A stretch of DNA of 64,000 bases from Mycobacterium sp. SM1 (GCF_018361265.1 NZ_JAFLNH010000003.1:446501-510500); one strand, 5' to 3'; positions 1 to 9,056 are shown, counted from the stretch's first letter. The notes: a model not told the origin generated them from the letters alone. Made by a program: numbers and translations.

Positions 1-1062
1 GTTTGCCGGATGCCGGGTGCATACCTCGGCGCGCAGCCAGCGGGCGGGGCGCGGCGGTGCCGGTGCTGCGATAGTGGTCGCCTTAGCCGCCGGCACCGGG
101 TCCTTCGGCGCGGGGCCGGTGAGGTCGAGCAATCGGCGCGCCGCGATCCGTGAGCGGGCCAGCTGCACGGCAGCGGCCGGCAACGGCACCGTCGCCTCGA
201 ACGCGGATAGCGGCAGCAGCATCAGCACCGCCAGGGTGGTGGGTGCCACCGCGGAGGCCAGTCCGATTCCGGCCACGACCGCACCGAGGACGCTGACACC
301 GATCGCCGCGGTGGGCATCGCCTCGGCGATGGCCGCCGGTCGCGCGGCGGTGTCGACCGCAACACCCCAGTCATCATGGCGGCGGCGCGACTCGGCGAGG
401 ATCGCCGGCAGGGTGCCGGCGACACGCAGTTCGGGCGCATGCTCCAGCGCGATCATCGCGGCCACGTCCCGTGCGGAATGATGCTCGCGGGCAACCGCTT
501 CCTGGGCTGTGGCGGCCCGGGCGGCCACCCAGGGCGCTACCACTCCGGCGGTGAGCAGGCAGAGCGCTACCACTCCCGCCGCCGGCGGGGAGATCGCGGC
601 GATAACCGCGGTCGCCGCCAGGGCCAGCACGGCGGCCACGCCGATCGGGAGCAGGGCGCGCACCAGCACGTTGGCCAGCTCGTCGACATCGGTTCCCACC
701 CGCGCGAGCAGCTCGCCGCTGTGCAGCCGGACCGCGGCGTCCGCGGGTCCGTGGGCGAGCCGGCGATAGACCTGGGCGCGGGCGGCGCCGGCCCCGCGCA
801 GCGCGGTATCGTGGGCGGCCAGTCGCTCACAGTAGTGCAGCACACCCCGGGAAATCGCCAGCGCCCGCACCGTGACGACCGCGATCGTCAGGTCCAGCAC
901 CGGGGGCATCTGCCAGGCGCGGGTGATCAGCCAGGCCGACACCCCGGCGAGCGCCAGCGCGCTGGCCAGCGACGCCGCCCCCAGCGCCAGGGCGAGCAGC
1001 AAGCGGGGCAAGCGGGGGCGCAGCAGGCGCACCGCCACCGGCAGCGGATCAGACCGGCGCAT
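1..1062 (-). CDS. cydC: CydC, ABC transporter subunit for cytochrome bd assembly (partial, N-terminal part)
   Basis: The reading frame starts with ATG at 1062 and runs off the left edge of the window, so only about 354 N-terminal residues are present. They form a hydrophobic multi-pass domain starting MRRSDPLPVAVRLLRPRL, with Ala/Leu-rich membrane segments and a YCERLAAHDTALRGAGAARA-type stretch typical of the membrane half of an ABC exporter. The nucleotide-binding domain lies outside the window. The start overlaps the end of cydD by 14 bases, so the two are translationally coupled. In the known system CydC and CydD form a heterodimeric inner-membrane exporter of reduced thiols needed to mature cytochrome bd, which fits its position downstream of cydA-cydB-cydD. 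Confidence 0.9.
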   Translation of the reverse strand, partial: MRRSDPLPVAVRLLRPRLPRLLLALALGAASLASALALAGVSAWLITRAWQMPPVLDLTIAVVTVRALAISRGVLHYCERLAAHDTALRGAGAARAQVYRRLAHGPADAAVRLHSGELLARVGTDVDELANVLVRALLPIGVAAVLALAATAVIAAISPPAAGVVALCLLTAGVVAPWVAARAATAQEAVAREHHSARDVAAMIALEHAPELRVAGTLPAILAESRRRHDDWGVAVDTAARPAAIAEAMPTAAIGVSVLGAVVAGIGLASAVAPTTLAVLMLLPLSAFEATVPLPAAAVQLARSRIAARRLLDLTGPAPKDPVPAAKATTIAAPAPPRPARWLRAEVCTRHPAN

Positions 1063-2647
1063 GACGCACTTCGCCCCCGGCCACCTCGATGACCTGGTCA
1101 CCGGCCGCCAGGACGCGAGCACGATGACCGACGACCACCACGGTTGCGCCGGCTCGCGCCCGCGCCGCGATGGCCCGCAGCACCCGGTCCTCGGCGTCGG
1201 CGTCCAGGTGGGCGGTCGGCTCGTCGAGCAGCAGCACCGGGGCGGGTGATCCGAGCGCGCGGGCGAGGCCGAGCCGTTGCCGCTGGCCCAACGACAGTCC
1301 GGCGCCCCCGCGCCCGAGAACGGTGTGCAGCCCCTCGGGCAGTTCCTTCAGCACAGAGTCAAATCCCGATGCCGCACAGGCAGCGTCGATATCTTGCAGG
1401 CCGCCGAACAATGTCAGATTGTCGGTGATGGAGCCCGGGATCAGCACCGGGCGCTGTGGCAGCCAGGACAGCTGCCGCCACCAGGCGGCCGGGTCAAGGT
1501 CGGCGATGTCGACCCCGGCCACGCTGATGCGCCCCGACGTTGGTGGCGTCAGCCCCGCGATCGCCTGCAGGGTCGTGCTTTTCCCCGCGCCGTTCGGCCC
1601 GGTCAGCACGGTCACCTCGCCGGGGCGGATCTCCGCGGTAAGGTCACGCGGCGCGGGCCCGTCACGACCCGCGACGGTCAGCCGCTCGATGTGGATCACC
1701 GCGCCTTGCGCGGACACCGGGCGCCGGCCCCGCGGCGCGGTGGCCGGGGTTTCGATGAGCGCGAAGGCTTTGTCGGCTGCGGCTCTGCCATCCTCGGCGG
1801 CGTGAAATTCCACGCCGATACGCCGCAACGGCCAGTACACGTCCGGTGCCAGCAACAACACCGTCAGCCCGGTCGGCAGACTCATCCCGCCGAACACCAA
1901 CCGCAGGCCGATGCTCACCGCGATCAGGGCTACGCCCAAGGTGGCGAGCAGCTCGAGCACCAGCGCGGACAGAAACGCCATGCGCAACGTCGCCATCGCC
2001 GAGCGGCGGTGAGCGCCAGCCAGTTCCGTGATGCGGTGTTCGGGTCCGGTGGCGCGCCCGAGAGCCCGCAGCGTTGGGATGCCGGCGATCAGATCCAGCA
2101 GCCGGGCCTGCAGCGTGGTCATCGCAGCCAGCGCGGCCGCTGAGCGGTCAGCGGTTGCCAGGCCGATCAACACCATGAACATCGGTATCAGCGGAAGCGT
2201 GATCACCGCGATCAGCGCCGATTTCACGTCGTAGACCGCGATCACCGCGACGGTCGCCGGGGTCAGGATCGCCGCCAGCATCAACGACGGCAGGTACGCG
2301 GTGAAGTAGGGACGCAACCCGTCAAGGCCCCGCGTCACCACCGCCGCGGCGAGGTCGCGGCGGGCGGCCAACGTCCTGGGCTCTTGGGCCGTTACCGCCG
2401 TCAACACCCCAGCGGTGAGCTCGGCGATCGTCGCGCTGGCGCCGCGCTGACCCAGGCTCGCCTGAATCCAGCGGGTTGCGGTGCGAATTCCCCACACCAG
2501 CACCAGGACCGACAGCGGCCACAGCCAGCAGCGCAGGCTGCGTCGGGATGGATCGGTGATGACGCCGGCCACCACGTGCGCCAGCACGATCGCCGACGTG
2601 ACGGCACAGCCCGAGATCACCACACCGCAGGCCAGCGTGGCGAGCAA
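1049..2647 (-). CDS. cydD: CydD, ABC transporter subunit for cytochrome bd assembly
   Basis: This is the partner of CydC in the exporter required for cytochrome bd biogenesis. The first ~300 residues are membrane-spanning. The C-terminal half is an ATPase domain with Walker A GPNGAGKST, signature LSLGQRQRLGLARAL and Walker B VLLLDEPTAHLD. The start is uncertain. TTG at 2647 is the first usual start codon in frame, but the frame stays open and looks coding further upstream, towards the end of cydB (residues such as HAPFDPRLWRASFALRRF), where there is no ATG or GTG. The real start may be a rarer codon near 2720, overlapping cydB. The operon order cydA-cydB-cydD-cydC is the mycobacterial one. 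Confidence 0.9.
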   Translation of the reverse strand: MLATLACGVVISGCAVTSAIVLAHVVAGVITDPSRRSLRCWLWPLSVLVLVWGIRTATRWIQASLGQRGASATIAELTAGVLTAVTAQEPRTLAARRDLAAAVVTRGLDGLRPYFTAYLPSLMLAAILTPATVAVIAVYDVKSALIAVITLPLIPMFMVLIGLATADRSAAALAAMTTLQARLLDLIAGIPTLRALGRATGPEHRITELAGAHRRSAMATLRMAFLSALVLELLATLGVALIAVSIGLRLVFGGMSLPTGLTVLLLAPDVYWPLRRIGVEFHAAEDGRAAADKAFALIETPATAPRGRRPVSAQGAVIHIERLTVAGRDGPAPRDLTAEIRPGEVTVLTGPNGAGKSTTLQAIAGLTPPTSGRISVAGVDIADLDPAAWWRQLSWLPQRPVLIPGSITDNLTLFGGLQDIDAACAASGFDSVLKELPEGLHTVLGRGGAGLSLGQRQRLGLARALGSPAPVLLLDEPTAHLDADAEDRVLRAIAARARAGATVVVVGHRARVLAAGDQVIEVAGGEVRHAPV

Positions 2648-2712
2648 AAACCGGCGCAGCGCGAAAGAAGCCCGCCACAGCCGCGGGTCGAAGGGGGCGT
2701 GGCTGGTGGCGC

Positions 2713-3753
2713 TCAGGACGCGTGCCTCGCCAGACCGGTCGACGGAGGTATCTGCTCAGCCGAAATTCGTTGCCGGAACACCCAATAGGTCCATCCCTGA
2801 TAGCCGATGACAAGAGGAACCAACGCGAGCGACGCCCAGGTCATGATCTTCAGGGTGTAGCCGGTCGACGAGCCGTTGTAGATCGTCACGCTCCACTCCG
2901 GGTTGAGTGTGGACGGCAGCAGATTCGGGTACAGCGACCCGAACAGCAGCGCCGCCACGCCGGCGATCACCACGGTCATCGCGACAAACGCCGCGCCCTC
3001 GCTGCGGCGCAGCCATATCAGGGTGACCGCGGTGAGCAGCGCGACCACCGCGACCCCCAGCGCCAGCCACGTCCAGGGCTTGCCGTAGGCCAGTTGGGTC
3101 CACAGCCCAAAACCGCCCGCTAGCACCACGGCCGGCGCGGAGAGCCATCGGGCGAACCGAAACGCGGTCTCGCGCACCGATCCTCCGGTTTTCAGCGCGC
3201 TGAACACCGCGCCGTAGAACAGAAACAGCGCCGCCGTTGCCAGCCCACCGAGCAGCGTGTAGGCGTTGAGCACATCGCCGAGCGCCAGACGCACCCGGTG
3301 CGCCGCGTCGATCGGCAGTCCGCGCACCAGGATCGCGAACGCCACCCCCCACAGCACCGCGGGCAGCCAGGATCCGGCCGCGATGCCGAAATCGGCCCAG
3401 GCACGCCATTTCGGGTCGTCGATCTTGCCGCGCCACTCGATGGCGACGGAGCGCACGATCATCCCGAACAGGATCGCCAGCAGCGGGAGATACAGCGCCG
3501 AGAACACCGCGGCATACCAGTTCGGAAACGCCGCGAACATCGCGGCGCCCGCAACGATCACCCACACCTCATTGCCGTCCCACACCGGGCCGATGGTGTT
3601 GAGCAGCGCGCGCCGGCGAGGCTCGGGATCGCCCCCGCCGATCATCCCGAACGGCGCCATCAGCATGCCCACGCCGAAGTCGAAACCCTCGAGGACCAAA
3701 AACCCCAGAAACAGCGCCGCGATGATCACGAACCACAGGTGCTGCAATCCCAC
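2713..3753 (-). CDS. cydB: Cytochrome bd ubiquinol/menaquinol oxidase subunit II
   Basis: CydB is the second core membrane subunit of the high-affinity terminal oxidase that reduces oxygen to water with electrons from menaquinol. The product has 346 residues, as usual for the family, and starts MGLQHLWFVIIAALFLGFL. Early conserved features include the GFDFGVGMLMAPFG segment, the NTIGPVWDGNEVWVIVAGAA segment and about eight further hydrophobic helices. It follows cydA by 16 bases and is followed closely by cydD, so all four cyd genes appear to be one transcript. Confidence 0.96.
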   Translation of the reverse strand: MGLQHLWFVIIAALFLGFLVLEGFDFGVGMLMAPFGMIGGGDPEPRRRALLNTIGPVWDGNEVWVIVAGAAMFAAFPNWYAAVFSALYLPLLAILFGMIVRSVAIEWRGKIDDPKWRAWADFGIAAGSWLPAVLWGVAFAILVRGLPIDAAHRVRLALGDVLNAYTLLGGLATAALFLFYGAVFSALKTGGSVRETAFRFARWLSAPAVVLAGGFGLWTQLAYGKPWTWLALGVAVVALLTAVTLIWLRRSEGAAFVAMTVVIAGVAALLFGSLYPNLLPSTLNPEWSVTIYNGSSTGYTLKIMTWASLALVPLVIGYQGWTYWVFRQRISAEQIPPSTGLARHAS

Positions 3754-3769
3754 TGTGACTCAACCCCTT

Positions 3770-5236
3770 TCAGTACGCGAACGATAGCGGCGCCGCCTCG
3801 GCCTCGCCGGGCGGCCGCGCCGGCGCGGGCTCGGCGTCGTGTTCCTGCGGGCCTTCGATCACGTACCGGCGCATCAAGAAGAACCAGAGCACCGCCAGCA
3901 CCCCGTAGACGAGGGTGAACACCACCAACGACGTCAGCACCGTCGGGGGCGCGACATGGGAGACCCCGGCGTTCACGGTGAGGCGCACCGCCTGGTCGCC
4001 GGTTGGGTTGGGCGCGACCACCCACGGCTGGCGGCCCATCTCGGTGAACACCCACCCCGCCTCGCACGCCAGAAATGGGGTGGGAATGCTAAGGACACCG
4101 AACCGGCCCAGCCACCGCTGATCGGGGATCCGGCCCCGGCGGGTCACCCACAGCGCCGCCAGCGCGAAGAGCACCGGGATCGCCAGCAAGCCGATCATGA
4201 TCCGGAACGACCAATAGGTCACGAACAGGTTCGGCCGGTAGTCTCCGGGGCCAAAACGGGTCTGGTACTGCCGCTGCAGATCCTCCACACCCTGCAGGGT
4301 GACCCCGCTGAACTTGCCTTCGGCTAAAAACGGCAGGACGTACAGCGCCGTGACCACACGGGTGACGCTTTCGCAGTTGTTGTGGGTGCCGATGGTCAGA
4401 ATCGAAAAGCTCGGATCGGTTTCGGTGTGGCACAACGACTCGGCCGAGGCCATTTTCATCGGCTGCTGGCGAAACATCAGTTTGCCCTGGGTGTCACCGG
4501 TGGGAATCAGCAACAGCACCGCCGTGACGAGAACGAGCAGGCTGCTGGCGATGGTGGCCGGGCGGAACATGGTGCGCGCCTGCTCGGCGGCGTCGGCGGC
4601 GTGCCTATGCGAGCGGACCATCAACCAGGCCGAGACCCCGGCGACGAACACGCCGCCAGTGAGTAACGCGGCGGTAAGGGTGTGCAAAAACGCCCAGATG
4701 GCGGTGTTGTTGGTCAACAGGGCAGCGAAGTCGGTCAGTTCGGCGCGGCCGGTGCGCGGGTTGAAGCGGGCCCCGACCGGGTGCTGCATGAAGGCGTTGG
4801 CGGCGATGATGAAAAACGCGGACGTTTCCACCCCGATCGCCACGATCCAGATCGTCGCCAGGTGCAGCCACCGGGGCAGCCGGCCCCAGCCGAAGATCCA
4901 CAGCCCGATGAACGTCGACTCGAAGAAGAACGCGATCAACCCCTCGAACGCCAGCGGGGCGCCGAAGATGTCCCCGACGAAGCGGGAGTACTCGCTCCAG
5001 TTCATGCCGAACTGGAACTCCTGCACGATCCCGGTCGCCACACCGATGGCGAAGTTGATCAAAAACAACTTGCCGAAGAACTTGGTGAGGCGATACCAGG
5101 CGGTGTTGCCGGTCACCATCCACGCCGTCTGCATCACCGCCAGGATCGGGGCCAAACCCATGGTGAGCGGCACGAAGATGAAGTGGTAGACGGTGGTGAT
5201 GCCGAACTGCCACCGTGACATGTCGACGACATTCAT
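3770..5236 (-). CDS. cydA: Cytochrome bd menaquinol oxidase subunit I
   Basis: CydA carries the haems of cytochrome bd and the quinol oxidation site. The 488-residue product begins MNVVDMSRWQFGITTVYHFI, which includes the N-terminal histidine haem ligand region. Other family hallmarks are visible: the FQFGMNWSEYSRFVGDIFGA segment, the FRQQPMKMA region of the quinol-binding loop, and EMGRQPW near the third haem site. The Q-loop is short, as in actinobacterial and Bacillus-type enzymes. It is the first gene of the cydABDC operon and supports respiration at low oxygen or when the bc1-aa3 branch is blocked. Confidence 0.97.
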   Translation of the reverse strand: MNVVDMSRWQFGITTVYHFIFVPLTMGLAPILAVMQTAWMVTGNTAWYRLTKFFGKLFLINFAIGVATGIVQEFQFGMNWSEYSRFVGDIFGAPLAFEGLIAFFFESTFIGLWIFGWGRLPRWLHLATIWIVAIGVETSAFFIIAANAFMQHPVGARFNPRTGRAELTDFAALLTNNTAIWAFLHTLTAALLTGGVFVAGVSAWLMVRSHRHAADAAEQARTMFRPATIASSLLVLVTAVLLLIPTGDTQGKLMFRQQPMKMASAESLCHTETDPSFSILTIGTHNNCESVTRVVTALYVLPFLAEGKFSGVTLQGVEDLQRQYQTRFGPGDYRPNLFVTYWSFRIMIGLLAIPVLFALAALWVTRRGRIPDQRWLGRFGVLSIPTPFLACEAGWVFTEMGRQPWVVAPNPTGDQAVRLTVNAGVSHVAPPTVLTSLVVFTLVYGVLAVLWFFLMRRYVIEGPQEHDAEPAPARPPGEAEAAPLSFAY

Positions 5237-5262
5237 ATGCCCTCTCCCGGGTGCGCAATGCT

Positions 5263-5275
5263 ACGACGAATTGTA
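5263..5275 (-). promoter_or_regulatory. Candidate -10 element for cydA
   Basis: On the minus strand TACAAT (5275-5270) lies about 35 bases upstream of the cydA start, a good match to a mycobacterial -10 hexamer (TANNNT). I see no convincing -35 element. The call is positional and tentative. Confidence 0.35.
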
Positions 5276-5330
5276 GTAGATGACTCTGGGGTCGCGGGCG
5301 CCCACGTCACCCAGATCACGGCAGGGCCGG

Positions 5331-5936
5331 TCACGGCGACGCCTCCTGCGACTCCTGCGACGCGGTGCCGGGCACAGCCCTGGTGATCGCCTTGAACGCG
5401 GCGCGCATGCCGAACGCCGACACCACCTCGAACACCCCGATGACGACCAGCCAGATCCCCACGACCAGCGTCAGGATCTCCAAGGACGCAAACGGAGCGG
5501 CCAGCATCACGATGCCGGCTAACAGGCTGATCACGCCGAGGAATATCGTCCAGCCGCGGCCCGGCAGCGCCGGCTCGCCAATCGCGGAGACCGAGGTCGC
5601 CACCCCCCGGAAGATGAAGCCAACCCCAATCCAGATCGCCAGCAGCAAAACCGAGTTCGCAAGACTGCGAAAGCACAGCAGCGCCAGCACCAGCGACGCC
5701 GCCCCGCTGATGAACAGCAGCACCCGCCCGCCGGCGGACACCTGCAGGCTGAATGCGAAAAACACCTGCGCGATACCGCTGATCAGCAGGTAAGCCCCAA
5801 ACACGATGGCGGCGACTAGGATCGATATTCCCGGCCAGACCGATACCACAATGCCAAGGGCCAGCGCCAGGATGCCCGATATCAGGGCGGACTTCCACAG
5901 ATGCGGCAACAAGATTGGGACTCCGCGGGGGTGCAT
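5331..5936 (-). CDS. HdeD-family membrane protein (Rv1624c-like)
   Basis: The 201-residue hydrophobic protein has about six predicted membrane helices arranged as repeated pairs (for example SALISGILALALGIVVSVWP, then GRGWTIFLGVISLLAGIVML), the pattern of the HdeD/DUF308 family. I chose ATG 5936 (MHPRGVPILL) because the region upstream has poor coding character. It corresponds by position to Rv1624c in M. tuberculosis, between the adenylate cyclase and cydA. HdeD in E. coli is linked to acid resistance. A role here is not established, and the nearby cyd operon does not prove a link. Confidence 0.8.
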   Translation of the reverse strand: MHPRGVPILLPHLWKSALISGILALALGIVVSVWPGISILVAAIVFGAYLLISGIAQVFFAFSLQVSAGGRVLLFISGAASLVLALLCFRSLANSVLLLAIWIGVGFIFRGVATSVSAIGEPALPGRGWTIFLGVISLLAGIVMLAAPFASLEILTLVVGIWLVVIGVFEVVSAFGMRAAFKAITRAVPGTASQESQEASP

Positions 5937-5991
5937 GCACAAAGTGTCCCACACGCCTCGGGTCGCCGCGCCGGATCGACGGAGCCCCACT

Positions 5992-7314
5992 TCAGAGGCG
6001 CGCGGCTTGACGGCGTGCCCGCGGCCCGGCCGAACCGGTGTCAGCTTTGCGGCCGGTGAGATACCACGTGCGCAGAACGCCCTTTCCCTTGACTTCGACG
6101 CGGCCCCGCGCTCGCAGCACGAAGTCGTTTTTCAGCCGTTCGTAGACCGCTTCGGGCACTTGAATCGACCCGACCGAGTCGGTGGCCTCCATCCGCGATG
6201 CCACGTTGACCGCGTCGCCCCACACGTCGTAAAAGAAGCGGCGCGAACCCACGACACCGGCGACCACCGGACCGGTGGCAAGACCGATGCGCAGCGGCAA
6301 GCCATTGCCGTCCGCGTCCCGCAGCTTGCCCGCAGCATCGGCCATGTCGAGCGCCAGCTCCGCCAGCGCCTCGACGTGATCGGGTCGCGGGTGGGGAACG
6401 CCACTGACCACCATGTAGGAGTCACCGCTGACTTTGATCTTCTCCAGGCCGTGCCGTTCGACCAGCGTGTCGAACTCGCTGTACACCCGATCGAGGAACC
6501 GGATCAGGCTGTCCGGCGCCATATCGCTTGCCTTCGCGGTGAAATCGGCGATGTCGGCGAAGAGCACCGAGGCCTCGTCGTACTTGTCGGCGATGATGCC
6601 GTGGGCCGGGTCTTTCAGCCGTTCGGCGATGCTGGCCGGCATGATGTTGGCCAGCAGCGCCTCGGATCGTTCGTATTCCGCCTCCATGGCCGCTTCGGCG
6701 CGGGCGGCGTCGCGCAGCGCGTACCACACCGTGACCACCACCATCACGCACGCGGAGACGGTGGTTAGGACGAAGCCCAGCGGCTGCACCCAGGCGGGCC
6801 GAAGCCCGGTGTCGCGGGGGACCAGGAATTCGAGGGCGATCACCAAACCGGCGGCAACGGCCGCCAGTGCGCCCGCCAGGGCGATACGCTCGATGCCCAG
6901 CTGCAGCACCACCAGGCAGGCCGCGACCAGGAAGAAAAACTGCAAACCCGAGCCGGTGCCCACGTTCACGCAGTTGATGAAGATCGCCACATACGCCGTG
7001 CCGAAAAAGGTCAGCGGCGCGACCAGTGCCCCGAACCGGTGCAGCAGCGGGACCGCCGCGAAGATCGCGGCCGCGACCAGGCTGATCGCCTGAACCCACC
7101 AGACCACGGGCTGGGCAAAGAAACCGAGGGCGATCAAGATCCCGCTGACCGCCACCGCGAGCGCGGCGCTGACGTTGAGCACCCGCCGCCGGCGTGCGGC
7201 GTTGTCGGCGTAGTGCCGGACGCGGGCGCGCGAGCGGGCCGGCACTGCCGCGACACCGCCCGGCGCGGGCAGCGAACCCGCTGCCTGGGGGATACCGCAG
7301 TTGTCAGCGGCCAC
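5992..7314 (-). CDS. cya: Membrane-bound class III adenylate cyclase (Rv1625c-like)
   Basis: The enzyme makes cAMP from ATP. The 440-residue protein has a cytoplasmic N-terminus, six membrane helices (about residues 45-200), then a C-terminal catalytic domain. Visible catalytic elements are VLFADIADFTAKAS (first metal-binding Asp pair region), EKIKVSGDSYMVVSG (adenine-specifying Lys and second metal Asp) and FFYDVWGDAVNVASRME (substrate-specifying Asp and transition-state Asn/Arg). As in M. tuberculosis Rv1625c, one catalytic domain is present, so it must act as a homodimer with two active sites. It lies close upstream of the HdeD-like gene on the same strand. Confidence 0.95.
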   Translation of the reverse strand: MAADNCGIPQAAGSLPAPGGVAAVPARSRARVRHYADNAARRRRVLNVSAALAVAVSGILIALGFFAQPVVWWVQAISLVAAAIFAAVPLLHRFGALVAPLTFFGTAYVAIFINCVNVGTGSGLQFFFLVAACLVVLQLGIERIALAGALAAVAAGLVIALEFLVPRDTGLRPAWVQPLGFVLTTVSACVMVVVTVWYALRDAARAEAAMEAEYERSEALLANIMPASIAERLKDPAHGIIADKYDEASVLFADIADFTAKASDMAPDSLIRFLDRVYSEFDTLVERHGLEKIKVSGDSYMVVSGVPHPRPDHVEALAELALDMADAAGKLRDADGNGLPLRIGLATGPVVAGVVGSRRFFYDVWGDAVNVASRMEATDSVGSIQVPEAVYERLKNDFVLRARGRVEVKGKGVLRTWYLTGRKADTGSAGPRARRQAARL

Positions 7315-7333
7315 GGCAAAAGCCTAACCGAGC

Positions 7334-7873
7334 CTAACCGCTGGACCCGCCGGTGTCGGCGGGTCGGCACGGCTCAACCGGCAGGTCCACGGCCAGCCAC
7401 TGCGACGGGCGGTGCGCTGCCAGCGCGCCGTTAGGCATGATGTGGTACACCGGGTGGCCGTCGCGGGTGGCCAGGTCCGCGATCATCCGGCGGTGGCAGC
7501 GCCACCAGATCGGCTCCCCGCACATGATGGCCACCTGGGCGCTGCCGGCATCCTGCAGCAGCCGCTGGTAGGCGGCGCGAAAAGCGGGCGTGCGGGTGTG
7601 GGCGGCGTAGTTGGCGAACGCCGGGTTGCGCCACCACTGGTCCCGCGGTATCGGGGCGAGCGGCGGCTTACGCCGTCCACCGAGCCCGGGCTCGTGGCGG
7701 TAGCCAATGCCCGCGACGCCTAGCCAGTGCGCCATTGCCTGCTTGGACACGTCGGGGTTGCGCCGGGACCCCGGAAAGCTTCGCACGTCGACCACCAGGT
7801 CGATGCCGTGCTCACGCAGCAGGGCGGTGAGCTCCGCGGCGGTCTTCGCGCCGTGGCCGATGGTGTAGAGCAT
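7334..7873 (-). CDS. DUF488 family protein
   Basis: The 179-residue protein starts MLYTIGHGAKTAAELTALLR and carries the DUF488 hallmarks DVRSFPGSRRNPDVS and the C-terminal CGEPIWWRCHRRMIADL motif, whose cysteine and histidine are conserved in the family. The biochemical role of the family is unknown. It ends 20 bases before the adenylate cyclase start on the same strand, so it may be the first gene of that transcript. Confidence 0.85.
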   Translation of the reverse strand: MLYTIGHGAKTAAELTALLREHGIDLVVDVRSFPGSRRNPDVSKQAMAHWLGVAGIGYRHEPGLGGRRKPPLAPIPRDQWWRNPAFANYAAHTRTPAFRAAYQRLLQDAGSAQVAIMCGEPIWWRCHRRMIADLATRDGHPVYHIMPNGALAAHRPSQWLAVDLPVEPCRPADTGGSSG

Positions 7874-7898
7874 GGGGTTGACCGTTGGTATACCGTCG

Positions 7899-7972
7899 TG
7901 CCCTCGGTGGGATTCGAACCCACACTGTCGGGGTTTTGAGTCCCGTTCCTCTGCCAGTTGGGATACGAGGGC
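7899..7972 (-). tRNA. tRNA-Leu (anticodon CAA), short variable loop
   Basis: On the minus strand the acceptor stem GCCCTCG/CGAGGGC (7 bp), the T arm GTGGG-TTCGAAT-CCCAC and a seven-base anticodon loop CTCAAAA are clear. The anticodon CAA (7938-7936) reads the leucine codon UUG. The gene is only 74 nt. The variable region is about 5 nt, whereas normal bacterial tRNA-Leu has a long class II variable arm, and the anticodon stem has an A-C mismatch next to the loop. CCA is not encoded. It sits between the DUF488 gene and pdtaR. Confidence 0.85.
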
Positions 7973-8073
7973 CCAGTCGGCTCCGGCTCCCCACCTTAGA
8001 GGATGCGTGCGATCGCCGGTCGCTCGCCAGCCCGGGGTCGGCGAGAGCCGCCTTGCGCTGCCACAATGTGCTC

Positions 8074-8703
8074 ATGACCGGCCCGACGACCGATGCCGCC
8101 AGCTGCCGCCGAGTTCTGATCGCCGAGGACGAGGCGCTCATCCGGCTCGATTTGGCCGAGATGTTGCGGGAAGAGGGCTATGACGTCGTTGGGGAAGCCG
8201 GTGACGGGCAGGAAGCCGTGGATTTGGCCGGGCGGCTCAAACCCGATCTGGTGATCATGGACGTCAAGATGCCACGGCGGGACGGGATCGATGCCGCCTC
8301 GGAGATCGCCCGCAAGCGCCTCGCGCCGATCGTCATGCTGACCGCGTTCAGCCAGCGCGACCTGGTGGAACGGGCCCGCGACGCGGGAGCGATGGCCTAC
8401 CTGGTCAAGCCGTTCACCGTCGGCGACCTCGTTCCCGCAATCGAGCTGGCGGTCAGCCGGTTTGCCGAGATCACGGCGCTGGAACGCGAGGTCGCGACGC
8501 TCGCGGACCGGCTGGAAACCCGCAAGCTCGTCGAACGGGCCAAAGGCCTGCTGCAGGCCAAACAGGGCATGACCGAGCCGGAGGCGTTCCGGTGGATCCA
8601 GCGCGCGGCCATGGACCGCCGCACCACCATGAAACGGGTGGCCGAAGTCGTGCTAGACACCCTCGGCACCGCCAACGACGCGTCACCGCCGGGCGAGCGC
8701 TAA
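8074..8703 (+). CDS. pdtaR: Two-component response regulator with ANTAR RNA-binding output domain (PdtaR)
   Basis: The 209-residue protein has an N-terminal receiver domain and a C-terminal ANTAR domain. Receiver residues seen are the acidic EDEA pair near residue 19, the phospho-acceptor Asp in LVIMDVKMPRRDG and the Lys in YLVKPF. The ANTAR part runs from LETRKLVERAKGLLQAK through EAFRWIQRAAMDRRTTMK. In M. tuberculosis this regulator (Rv1626) is phosphorylated by the histidine kinase PdtaS and acts as an RNA-binding antiterminator. ATG 8074 leaves a normal-length product. Its stop overlaps the convergent DUF167 gene by four bases. Confidence 0.95.
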   Translation: MTGPTTDAASCRRVLIAEDEALIRLDLAEMLREEGYDVVGEAGDGQEAVDLAGRLKPDLVIMDVKMPRRDGIDAASEIARKRLAPIVMLTAFSQRDLVERARDAGAMAYLVKPFTVGDLVPAIELAVSRFAEITALEREVATLADRLETRKLVERAKGLLQAKQGMTEPEAFRWIQRAAMDRRTTMKRVAEVVLDTLGTANDASPPGER

Positions 8704-8942
8704 CCCGCGACCCGGAATCGTTTGACGCGCGATGTCATCCCGGAGACCAGCCGTACCCGACTGCGCGGCACCTGCAGGCGTTCGGCTAACAACCGGATAA
8801 CGGCCTCGTTGGCCCTGCCGTCAGCGGCGGGCTCGCGCACGTAGACCGTCAGCGCGCCGTCGTCGCCGACTTCGACCAGCGGTCCCTTGCGGCTGCCGGG
8901 TTTGACCGTGACGACGAGGGTTCGCGCGGGTGCCATCGCCAC
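8700..8942 (-). CDS. DUF167 (YggU-like) small protein
   Basis: The 80-residue protein contains the DUF167 pattern VTVKPGSRKGP, then LTVYVREPAADGRANEAVIRLLAERL and a basic end SRVRLVSGMTSRVKRF. The family is widespread and its function unclear. It overlaps the end of pdtaR on the opposite strand. In M. tuberculosis this position between Rv1626 and polA is occupied by lipid-transfer-protein genes (Rv1627c, Rv1628c), so the neighbourhood differs here. Confidence 0.85.
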   Translation of the reverse strand: MAMAPARTLVVTVKPGSRKGPLVEVGDDGALTVYVREPAADGRANEAVIRLLAERLQVPRSRVRLVSGMTSRVKRFRVAG

Positions 8943-9056
8943 CCACCTTAGCGGGCACCGCGGCGGGCCCTACCGCCGTGGACCCGTGCGCCCTGCGGGG
9001 ATCACCGGGGCGCCGATGCCGCGTGCGATGCCGGCCCCAGTGCATAGAGTGGGGCC

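Noticed and set aside
376..1092. Long plus-strand frames opposite cydC and cydD
   Set aside because: They are Arg/Gly/His-rich antisense shadows of the GC-rich coding strand, with no family features; cydC and cydD explain the region.
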